Assembly (NCBI GenBank): GCA_964019415.1
Contig: OZ025874.1
Location: 2,377,512 to 2,441,511, forward strand
Direction: 5' to 3'
Length of the DNA: 64,000 bases
From: Ianthella basta
Lineage: Eukaryota; Porifera; Demospongiae; Verongiida; Ianthellidae
Part shown: positions 44,076 to 54,032 of the stretch, one piece after another
Layout of the letters: every line of letters starts with the position of its first letter
Numbering within the stretch: the stretch's first letter is position 1
Translations under genes and position numbers: made by a program
Notes under the pieces: model-generated
What the model was told of the DNA's origin: nothing
Seen by the model: only the letters and a program-made list of their open reading frames with translations
Database searches by the model: none

Positions 44076-45701
44076 ATGCCGAGGAGAGGTGGGAAAAACA
44101 CCAAGGACGACGCAAGCGAAGCAGGAGCTGTGACGGAGACGGCTGCGTCCCTGGCGATGATTGACCTGCTACGTGAACAACAGCGTGTGATGACGGAACA
44201 GCAGCAGGAACAACAGCGCGCAATGATGGAGCAACAAAGGGCTCAGCAAGAGTTGTTACGGGCTGTTATCGACCAGCAGAAGCAGGAAATGACGGCGCAC
44301 CGGGAGGAGATGACCGCGATCCTCCAGAAAGTCACGGTGGTTGAGGAATGGCCTAAGGTGAGGGTGCCCAAGCCTACTCTACAGAAACTTTCCGTAGATG
44401 ATGACATTGAGGATTTCCTGAGTACCTTTGAGAGGGTGGCAGCCCAGCAAGAGTGGCCACAGGATGTGTGGGCGGTACAGCTGGCAGGCCTCTTATCAGG
44501 AAAAGCAATGGCAGCCTACACTAACCTAGCCAGAAAGGAGTCAGGAGACTATGCAAAGGTGAAAGCTGCTATCCTCCTGTGATATGAAGTAAATGAGGAG
44601 ACACATCGGAGGAGGTTTCGACAAGACAAGAAGCGTGGCAACGAGTCATACCGCAAGTATGTCAGCAGATTGCAGGATAGGCTGCACAGGTGGGCCAAAT
44701 CTCAGGACCTGCTGTGGGAGCAGATGATCCTACTTGAGTAGGTCTACAATAGCGTCCCTCAGGAGCTGGCTGTGTGGCTGCGTGAGAGGAAGCCACAGTC
44801 TGCACAACAGCTGGCTGAGCTTGCGGACGACTACTCCTTAGCAAGGCATGGCACAGGGGAGACTACATCCGTGAAGGATGTGGTGAGCAGCCCAGGGAGC
44901 AGCAAATCCAGAGAGTCGTTCAAGGGGCCAACCCAGAGCAAGCCACCATCCAAGTCACACCTGGACTCAGGGAGAAGTCAGACCAACTCGCGGGGAGAGA
45001 AGCAGTGTTTCCAGTGCGGCAAGTGGGGTCACCTTATGTACAGCTGCCCCAACAAGAAAGAGTTGAGGGTGAGGGCTGATCCCAAACCAGCCCTGCAGGC
45101 CTGTACGGATGTCGCCTGGAACACTGAAGGCAGCAAGTACTTGCGACGCGGGACAGTGGACGGTCGGAGGGTTCAAGTTCTGATTGACACAGGATGCGAC
45201 CAGACCATGGTTTCTGCCAGACGGGTACAACCAGAGAGGGTGAGTCTGGGTGATGGAGTGCCAGTATTGTGTGTGCATGGTGATACAGTGCAGTATCCCA
45301 CCACAGAGGTGGAGATTAGGATCGGGCCTTGGAGTAAGAGGGCCAAAGTGGCTGTAGCACCCAGTTTGCCAGTAGATGTCCTGTTGGGGAGGGATCTTTA
45401 CTGTCCAGGGGTGGAGCTGCAGCCAGGGTTAGGCCTAGCAGTGGTGACCAGGAGCCAGGCTAGGAGGGGCTTTGCACAGGGGGTAGCTCAGCCACAAGTA
45501 GATAAGGGCCCGGAGGATATAGAGGCAAGGGGAGAGGAGCTCCCCTGTGAACTGTCAGGGGATGGCTCAGATGACGTGGAGACAAGGGGGGAGGAACCCC
45601 CCAGTGACCAGTCGCTGGGCATGGATGGCAGCCTGGTAGACGGGTTGGAGACAGAGGAGGATGCCTGGGTGAGCAGTTGGCTGAGGATTCTGATGTGCTA
45701 G
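44076..45701 (+). pseudogene. Gag-protease pseudogene of the Gmr1-like element
   Basis: Starts MPRRGGKNTKDDASEAG, then a Gln-rich coiled coil (44180-44340), a gag core, and nonsense codons at 44580 (TGA) and near 44739 (TAG), both consistent with C-to-T changes. The open frame 44772-45701 has a CCHC knuckle (CFQCGKWGHLMYSC) and a retropepsin DTG (VLIDTGCDQTMVS) with DVLLGRDLYC. An acidic linker follows and the frame shifts near 45670 into the integrase part. Confidence 0.9.
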
Positions 45702-47142
45702 AGGGCTCGCCTGGGGGGACACCTGTCAGCCCCAGGGAGATATCCACGGTACCTAGTTGTAGTGATAGGGATGGTCCTTTGGCATGGGTGTCCAAGGAGG
45801 AGCTGCAGGAGTGGCAGAAACAGGATCCCACACTACAACACGCACGAGCAGTAGCCTCCCCAGAAGGGGAAGATGAGCCAGGAGAGGAACGGGTTGGGTT
45901 TTTGTACAGAGAGGGATTGCTGTATCGCAGATGGAGGCCAAAGGGAATGGAGTTGGGAGATGTCCGTGGGTGTGAGCAGCTCGTTCTCCCACGGAGGTGC
46001 CGAGACATGGTGCTAAGGATAGCTCATGACATTCCATTTGCTGGACATCTTGGGGTTACTAAGACCAAGGACCGAATCCTGCAGAGGTATTACTGGCCAG
46101 GAGTCTTCACGGACATTGCTACAAGTACTGCCGGACATGTCAGGTTTGTCAGCGGAGTGGGTCACGTCATGTGCCACGTGCCCGAATGATCCCAATGCCT
46201 GTGATTGAGAAGCCATTTCAGCGCATAGCGATGGACATTGTTGGACCACTACCCAAGACAAGCCGGGGTAACAGGTACATTCTGGTTATTTGTGATTACA
46301 CAACCCGCTATCCAGAAGTGGTAGCCCTACCCACAGTTGTAGCTCCGAGAGTGGCGAAGGAGTTGATCCAACTGTTTGCCCGGGTTGGCATCCCGGAGGA
46401 AATTCTCACTGACCAAGGTACCAACTTCATGTCAACACTATTAGAAGAGCTGTATCATCTGCTGCAGATTCGAAGAATTAGAACCAGCCCTTACCATCCA
46501 CAGACCGATGGATTAGTGGAGAGGTTCAATGGGACCTTGAAGAGTATGTTGAGGAAATTTGTTGGAAACAACCAGAAGGACTGGGATTCTTATCTACCAT
46601 ACGTTCTGTTCGCCTAACGTGAGGTGCCTCAGGAGTCTACAGGATTTTCCCCGTTCAAGCTTCTTTACGGGAGACGAGTCAGGGGCCCTCTAGATGTCCT
46701 GCGGGAGTGTTGGACTGGAGAAGAGCAGAAAGGGGAGACAGTTGAACAGCTGTTAGACGTGCAGGAAAGGATGCATGAGGTGACAGGACTTGTCAGGGAA
46801 AACTTGCAGAAAGCCCAGCAAAGGCAGAAGCGACACTATGATAGGGGTGCCCAGGAGCAGAAAATTGCAGTCGGCGATGAGGTGCTAGTCTTGCTACCGC
46901 ATCCACAGAACCAGTTGAAACTGGAGTGGATGGGGCCGTTCGAGGTGACCAAGCAAGTTGGCGATGTTGACTACGAGGTAGCTACACATGGTAGGAGGAA
47001 TGCAAGGAAGATATATCACGTGAACCTGATGAAGAAGTGGCACCGACCTGCTGAAACTGAAGCAGCCACAGTATTCTTAGCCCTAACTAAGGTTGGAGCT
47101 GGAGGGCGAAGTGAGAGTGACCATGTGAAGATGTTGGGGTAG
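45677..47142 (+). pseudogene. Integrase pseudogene of the Gmr1-like element
   Basis: H2C2 zinc domain (IAHDIPFAGHLGVTKTKD, YYWPG, then CRTCQVCQ after a frameshift near 46125). Catalytic core with MDIVGPLPKT (first Asp), ILTDQGTNF (second Asp) and YHPQTDGLVERFNGTLK (Glu). One stop (TAA) at 46615, then a GPY/F-like module (WMGPFEVTKQVGDVDYEV ... IYHVNLMKKWH). It lies upstream of the RT, the feature that defines the order of this element. Confidence 0.92.
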
Positions 47143-47225
47143 CAGACGGTCTCGATTTACTTGGGGAATCAGAAGAGGAGACCCCAAGCAACATATCCAC
47201 ACTGACTGAAGACCAGTGTGAGGAG

Positions 47226-48640
47226 TTGGAGCGGATCCTACAGGAGTTTCCAAAACTCTTCAGTGAGAAGCCAGGGAGGACGTCTATGGTTACCCATTCC
47301 ATCTATGTGGAGGAGGCAGTGCCAATCAGGCAGAGGGCCTACCGTGTACCTTACTCACAGAGGGATCTAGTCCAGAAAGAGATTGCTGGGATGTTGGCAG
47401 ATGGGGTGATCCGTCCATCTAAGAGCCCTTGGGCTTCTCCAATAGTGTTTGTCCCCAAGAAAGATGGAGGAGTCCGACTGTGTGGACTATCGCAAGCTGA
47501 ACCAGTTGACCAGATTTGATGCATACCCAATGCCACGGACTGAGGAGGTCCTGGATAGGATTGATCCTGCCACTGTGATCACTACCCTGGACTTAGTGAA
47601 GGGCTACTGGCAGATTCCGCTGGCCCCAGAGTCGAAGGAGATGACAGCATTTACAACCCCTTTTGGATTATTTGAGTTTGAGGTAATGCCGTTTGGACTG
47701 CACAATGCACCAGCAACTTTTCAGCGGCTGATGAATTACATCCTCCAAGGTTGCGAGGGGTTTGCAGGTGCTTATTTGGATGATGTGATTATCTACAGCC
47801 GGTCTTGGGATGAACACCTGGACCACCTTCGGGAGGTGTTCCAAAGGCTGCAGGAGGCCGGGCTAACTCTGAAGGTGGCTAAGTGTCAGTTCACAAAGAA
47901 GGAGGTTCACTACCTAGGTCATGTGGTTGGGGGTGGAGTTGTGAACCCAGATCCAAGCAAGATCCACTGTGTGCGGGAGCACTCCTGACCGAAGACTAAG
48001 ACGGATGTCAAATCCTTCCTTGGCTTGGCAGGCTATTATCGACGCTTTGTCCCTAAATACTCCACCATTGCAGCTCCTTTGTCAGACCTAACCAGAAAAG
48101 GGAAACTGGAGCAGATCCTTTGGACTCAGCAGTGTGAGGCTGCTTTCATGGCTTTGAAGAAGCTACTTGTGAGTGCTCCAGTACTACAGATCGGTGATCC
48201 GAACAAGCCTTACACATTGCAAACTGATGCATCTGGCCGGGGACTGGGAGCAGTCCTGAGTCAAATTGGAGCAGATGGGGAAGAACACCCAATCGCATAT
48301 GCCAGCCGAAAGCTACTCCCCAGGGAGGAGAACTATGCAGTTATCGAGAAGGAGTGTTTGGCCATTGTGTGGGCATTGCAAGTGTTCCACACCTAACTGT
48401 TTGGGGCCACATTTGAGGTCCAAACTGACCATCAACCACTGTCATGGCTGCATAGGATGAAGGCCAACAATGCCCAGTTGATGAGGTGGGCACTGTTCTT
48501 GCAGCCCTATTGCTTCCGGCTGACATACAGAAAGGGAGCACTGAATGGCAATGCTGATGCCTTATCTCGTACACCAGATGATACCGGCGAGAGGAAGAAC
48601 CCTCACCACTATCATGAAGGGGAGAGGAGATGTGGTGGAG
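47226..48640 (+). pseudogene. Reverse transcriptase-RNase H pseudogene of the Gmr1-like element
   Basis: RT motifs: SPWASPIVFVPKKDG, then a frameshift near 47466, DYRKLNQLTRFDAYPMPR, LDLVKGYWQIPLAPE, MPFGLHNAPATFQRLM, AYLDDVIIYS, HYLGHVV. A TGA at 47986 and a TAA at 48394 interrupt. RNase H: LQTDASGRGLGAVLSQ, PIAYASRKLL, VIEKECLAIVWAL and TDHQPLSWLH. The reading ends just before the polypurine tract, with nothing after RNase H. Confidence 0.92.
48616..48630 (+). promoter_or_regulatory. Polypurine tract
   Basis: GAAGGGGAGAGGAGA immediately before the 3' LTR, the expected plus-strand primer site. Confidence 0.85.
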
Positions 48641-48900
48641 CACGTTGTTGACCATAGCTATGGACTGTTCTAGAGCTAGGCGTGGCGTGACCATGGCTGT
48701 AACTATTAGATTGTTAGTGCTGCTAGCTGTGTATTTGTGATTAGTAGTTCCCAAACATTCGGAGACTCTAACTATATCTGTATGCCTTTTGTATGCTGAG
48801 TCAGTCCTTTGTTTAATGATCTGTGTTGGCTCCAACGCTGAATCAGTGTTTGCGTGCGTCTCGGTGTCCCGAACGAGTTCAGTCTAGATTGTTCGCTACA
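48631..48900 (+). repeat. 3' LTR of the Gmr1-like element
   Basis: Same length as the 5' LTR (270 bp), with the same TGTGG start and CTACA end. Confidence 0.95.
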
Positions 48901-49278
48901 ATATGGAAGATTACACCTTCTAAGGCTAGCCCAGATGTTGATTTGTACTTCGTAGCTTCATTTGTGTACGCAGTATAGACAAGGTCCGCGCGATAGTTGT
49001 AGTAGCGTGACGTCACAAAAATGGCTGCCGCGCGCAAAGGTAAAAAAAAATAAGTAGCTTAGAATGATACAAATAAGCATTAGAAACGTTTGAGAGGCGA
49101 ACGAATCTTAGCAGAATCAATAATATACCTAATCCATGACATTTACAAGGGAATACTGTGTAACTAACCGGTATTTCGGTATCCGTTTTTTATAAGATGC
49201 AAATATATACCTTCACGGTATTGAAACAATACCGCAGTATAACTACATACCGGTATACCGCCCACCTCTATAGTAATT

Positions 49279-49977
49279 AGTGATCAGTACTCCCACACAA
49301 GCATTTGAATGTGTATAAATCCAAAACAATAAGATTTATGGGCTGTCACACTACATCGTGCGTTGTCAAAGATCTTGGAATCCAACAGAGAACATTTAAT
49401 TTAGGCCAAATGGAGAGAACTAAGAAGGTGGTATTAGTAAGCTAGAAATACACTTTTGCTCCACATGAAAGGACCACCAGTCATGTAGCGAAGGCCATTA
49501 TTCTCACATAGCCAGACTGCCATTTGTACACGAGGTATTAGTGTTTGCATGCATTACCCATTGTGCTTTACAAAGAAAGATAACATCCTCTCACACATGC
49601 AGCATCTAACCATTCACCATAGCTGCTCCAAGACTAATGGTCAGTGCATTCTTTGTAAACTATACTCTAAGGAGAACACTGGAGAAAGGCAAACAGCATA
49701 CAAATATACACACACATGTACAAAAACTTCACAGCTAGCTACGTACTGTGACAAGGGAATGACCCAGCAAATCAAAAGCGAGTGCAAGATGGATGAGTGT
49801 GTAATCTGAATGCATAATTATAAATAAGGTACAGTACACACATATAGGCATTCTGCCATGCACCAAGAACATTTCTATCCTGCGGAGATTGGTTGGCTAA
49901 CATAACACTATCCACTCTGACTCAGTGACTGTGCAGCTCTACATTTAGCTATATGTGAGTAGGATGTACCATGTTAC
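49279..49977. other. AT-rich spacer
   Basis: An 86-codon plus-strand ORF (49549-49809) has no domain or conserved feature. Otherwise nothing seen. Confidence 0.4.
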
Positions 49978-50347
49978 TAGCGCTCATAATGCAAAATCTG
50001 CGGTGCACCATAGAACAAGCCCCTTATTGCCATGTTATAGACACATTGGCTTTCAGTCAAGGTATAGCACTATAGCATGAAAACTGGCAGAAGAGCGCTA
50101 GGAGAAGATTAATATACACAAGCTTTGACTATAATTTCGAAATGGCAGCAGTATATCACACGCTTTAAAGGCTAAAACTCACTTACCAGCTGTCATTTCT
50201 GTTGCACTACGGCGTTAATTCTGCATTGATTCAGTATCCGCAGAGAAATAGCAGATGAAATCTGGCCTCCTTCAAAGGAGGGTAGATCCTGGTTCCTATT
50301 CCCAATTTGCGGCTACAAACTAAGTTGCCACTGCGAAACAGCCATGT
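49978..50347. repeat. Inverted dispersed repeat, right copy (partner 41519-41900)
   Basis: See partner. Divergence of roughly 15 percent suggests that the two copies are older than the LTR element between them. Confidence 0.75.
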
Positions 50348-51370
50348 AAGCTAGGCAACAATCCATATACCCTGTTACCATGGCAACCGTCACAGGGAAT
50401 CATACGCCAGAATACCGTATCATCTAGCATACCGTCATACCATGAATACTGTGCGAAGACAGGGTTCGTATTCTCACAAAGACTGTTCCCATCTTACCTA
50501 CATCTCTTGCACATACACGAGATGTGTGTGGCAGACGGGAAGATATCGTTGCTGTCTGTCAATTCATCCTCTCACACCATGTCCACGGTCTGCTCCTTTG
50601 TCCCATCTTCTGTTGTATTCGGGCGTCATTCCAGTACCAGTAAAAATGATGACATAAATAGGTAGAGCGCTGTGACTTTCACAGTTCAGATTTCATTACA
50701 GAATGAATAGAAAATACAGCACACAATAAAGAGTCTTGTCAAAATTGTTAGAAAACCTTCGAGTTCTTAGCAAAGGACTGGTTCTTGTAGCTGCAGTTGT
50801 GCCTCTATCTGGATCATCTCTTTGTAGCTAGCCGTATAGCTGTTAAAAGAAGGAAGAAGGAACAAATACAAACTCTTTTAACACGGGATAGGGACAGTTA
50901 CAATGTCTCAACTAGTTAATGCTCACTAACTATTCACTGCATCCAAGAGAACTGATTCCCAACATGATAGCTACAGTCCTTGTAGACAAGTGGTTAGTGA
51001 GGTGAGGTAGAACAAAATGGAAGTGAACTGTGACAAAGAGCAATGGTTACATGCATGTGTGTACCTCAAAGAACAGTGTAGCCCCTTCATACCATTCTGG
51101 CACATGAGGACAGACCAGAACTCTGTAGTAAAGATATCCAAGAGGGACAGTTTAGCAAGGTTACCATTTACAACAGGTATGAGTGCATACATGCATGCAA
51201 GAAACCTTAACAAAGGGATACCTTAGCATATCTCCCTGTGAGACGAAGTATCAGTGGCAAGTATCACTTTCAGATAGAAGAACAGAGGTTGCAATAATAT
51301 AAAACTAGAAATAATGAAAAAAGTCTACAAAAATAGCAAGGATGTAGGGATGGTACAAAAAGTGCAGTAA
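50348..51370. other. Unassigned spacer
   Basis: No supported gene. A plus-strand AATAAAG occurs at 50727. Mixed composition. Confidence 0.4.
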
Positions 51371-51500
51371 CAAGTAAAGGCTGTTACACAGTGGAGCATT
51401 AACCATGGTCCCTACATGCAAGATTGTCGCAGCTTATAGTTCTACACCCTTGAATGTAGGGACGATGGTTAATGCTCCACTGTGTAACAGCCTTTACTTG
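51371..51500. repeat. Near-perfect 47-bp hairpin at the 3' end of retroelement A
   Basis: CAAGTAAAGGCTGTTACACA and onward to 51417 pairs with 51454-51500 with a single mismatch around a 36-base loop. The right arm includes the last codons of the minus-strand RT frame. Confidence 0.85.
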
Positions 51501-53104
51501 TTTCTGTACCCATCCCAAGCCCGTTGCTTCATGGCATCACAGCCAGACGGAGGCTCTTCTGTGTGGTCCTGAGACCACAAGGAGAGAGCTTCTGCTCTGG
51601 AGGGGCAAACTGCATTTGCAAATGTTGGTGGCAAAATCATCCCCGTCAGGGAAGAAGAACCAGCGGCTGATGCGAGAAATGCAGGGGTAGCCAGCATGGT
51701 AAACTTCCTAATGCCAAGACATCCTGCCCGGGTAGGCAGGGAGGCTTGAGACAAGGCCACATCACTCAAGGTAACATTGCAGATAGCCTCCAAAAAAGAT
51801 CTCTGAAGCCTGTCTAGCTCGGCCAAGATGGAACAAGAGAAGCATGGGGCAAAGCGAAGGACATAAAAATCTTGGGGAGAGCTAATGCAATCTTCAAGAG
51901 GCATAGGGCATCATGGGAATGGAGGAGCTTCAACCACTCTCCCATTAGCTCCAATGACTGTTTCTTGGAAGAGAGCACTTTGGTGATGTTCTGCGGGCCC
52001 CCAATGGGTGACCCAAGAAGGCAAGCATCTGCTTGGTCCATGCATTCAAGGTAGGGAGATACAGGCAAGATAGATTGTTGACTGTGTTCATCCGCACGGA
52101 TCACCTCAGACTTGGAGTGGTTGAGAACAAGACCTAACTCCCTACCCATTTGCTCAATCGTCTTGAGGTAACATGCGACGTCTTCAAGTTCCCCCCCCCC
52201 CCCCCCCCATAGCGCCGTCATCAAGATAGAAATTCCTGATCTCAGACTTCAGCGTCTTCAGAATGGGGTGAACAGTGAGACTAAGAAGGAGGGGGCCCAG
52301 TGGATCTCCCTGCTGCACCCCTTCAGCTGACTCAATAATGTTATCCTTGAAGAACAGTAGGGACGGCTGACTGTAGGCAGAATGGACAAAATCGTAGATT
52401 CCCGGGGATTGCTCCCGCACGGCATGTAACATTTTGTCTCTCCTAATGCAATTAAAAGAGTTTCTGAAGTCCATCTTGAGGAGCAAGTGGCCCGGCTGGA
52501 TGTGATGGAGGTATGTCCGGGCCGCGTGCACCCAGTGGCGTACCATAGCCCAGCTGGAGAGGGGCCCATCTCATCCCACACTGCCAGACTTGCGCATTTA
52601 GCCGCCAGTCTTCTCAAGGTGCAGCCCACTGCAATCAGACGGATTCCTCCACAGCTCTTGTTGAGCGCAGCCAGTGAGGCTCCAAAAAGGTAAGGCCTTG
52701 CATCCTACAAAATCTCCCCAGACAGGGCAAAGTTAACAAATCGGGTGACGGAGTCCAATACGAGGCTAGAGCCCAGGCCCAAGCAGCTGAAGACTAGGTC
52801 CTTTAGGTGCTGAGGGCATAGTCCATAGGGCTACCAGCTGACCCAGTTGGGAGGACTGGATGGCTATCCAGGCCTGGGATAGGGACACTTCCAGAAAACC
52901 GTTGAGATGTCCCAAGGGTGGAGGATTGCTGGAAAGGGGATGGCAGGATGGGTGCTTCTCCTTCAGCAGGTCCAAGGTGGCAGCATTCACTGGAGCAAAA
53001 GACTCTTCTGCGATCTTTACGGCACCTCTGAAATCTCCCATCCCCAGGCAGAAGACCGATTCAGCCTTGACACCAGTTGATGCATTTTTGACAGCAGTTG
53101 ACAC
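51494..53104 (-). pseudogene. Retroelement A: reverse transcriptase remnant
   Basis: Minus-strand pieces in several frames: SVFCLGMGDFRGAVKIAEES (52766-53104), VGCTLRRLAAKC (near 52610), LLLKMDFRNSFNCIRRDK, SAEGVQQGDPLGPLLLSL and the active-site box FYLDDGA (52184-52546), then LGLVLNHSKSEV and SPIGGPQNITKVLSSK (51814-52224) and a C-terminal part to 51494. An 18-base C run (52191-52208) falls just after the YLDD codons and breaks the frame. The motif wording is of the non-LTR RT type seen with R2/NeSL-like elements; no endonuclease part remains visible. No target duplication found. Confidence 0.82.
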
Positions 53105-53109
53105 CAGTT

Positions 53110-53950
53110 GATGAATTTTTATTATTTCTAGTTTCTGTACTTTTTATGGTGTGCAAGCTGCACATGCTAAGTGCCACTAGAGGACATCCATGCAGGTTAC
53201 AGTATAGGACCTTATTTCTGTAATCCAGGAGCTCGAGGTGTCCGCTATCTCCTAGCTTCCGTGCCAGCCCACCTACAAGCTTAGAAACAGTGACCTGGAA
53301 GTTAGCCAAGTACTAAATAAAAATGGTGGGTTACGCATGTCCATGGATGACCTTTTGAAACGATGCGCAAGCTAACTTTGGCCTAAGCCCTTGTCTCGTA
53401 TACACCTCAATCGGCCTCCTGACGGCCTTGGCTGGCTTTTGGACAGAAACTGAAGAAACAGTAGGCAGAAAACTGCTGTTCTTCAACGTCATCATAAAAT
53501 GGCGTCTTGCATGTAGCAACGTCTCCCAAAAGACTTGGTAACCCCAATGTGTGAACAATACGCTTTCGGAGCGTATACTTTGAAAGAATACTGTATGGTT
53601 AATTTGCAGTAGTTTTGTCTTCGAATTAATTCAATAGCCAATTCTGTTCGTCAGTTACAGCTAGCGAAGAAGAATATGAAGAATATGAAGATGAAAATGG
53701 ATGTTTTCGAGTGTCATTTTCTCGCTGACAGAACACGTTCGCTTGCCTTCCAGGTCAGTTTAGCGTATGAATATTTTGTATTTAGCCCTACAAAGCCTCC
53801 TTTTTTCTTTTTTCTTTTCTTTTTTCTCAAATTCACAATACATTATATAAAAATGGCAATGCACAAACAAGGGCAGGAAACAATGAGTAATGAGTAACAG
53901 TGAGGATAGACAATAATGGTACAGATGTAACATGGTAGAATAGTACCTCA
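53110..53950. other. Spacer between the two retroelements
   Basis: A short repeat GACACCAGTTGATG occurs at 53069 and 53099. T-rich near 53797-53828. No gene. Confidence 0.4.
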
Positions 53951-54032
53951 CACGTATTAGCAAGTATATCGCAGTTGAGAGTTAGGCAATCCCCCGAGGG
54001 ATGCGACCTTCGGAGCTTGCAAGATGTCTGTG

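Larger units (their letters stand above)
43703..48900 (+). mobile_element. Full-length Ty3/Gypsy element with Gmr1-like gene order
   Basis: Two 270-bp LTRs about 98 percent alike, a 5-bp duplication ATATG (43698-43702 and 48901-48905), a primer-binding site after the 5' LTR and a polypurine tract before the 3' LTR. Order: gag, zinc knuckle, protease, integrase, RT, RNase H. In most Ty3/Gypsy elements integrase is last; integrase before RT is the known trait of the Gmr1 clade. The coding region has several nonsense changes and frameshifts, so this copy is not autonomous although its LTRs are young. Confidence 0.93.
43571..49270. mobile_element. hAT-type MITE split by the Gmr1-like LTR element
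   Basis: Ends TAGGGGTGGGCGGTAT and, inverted, TAGAGGTGGGCGGTAT; the 8-bp duplication TAGTAATT is perfect (43563-43570 and 49271-49278). The MITE proper is about 500 bp; 5.2 kb between 43703 and 48900 is a later LTR insertion. Confidence 0.88.

Noticed and set aside
51814-52224. Gly-rich start as a separate gene
   Set aside because: The glycine run is the C18 tract read on the minus strand within the broken RT.
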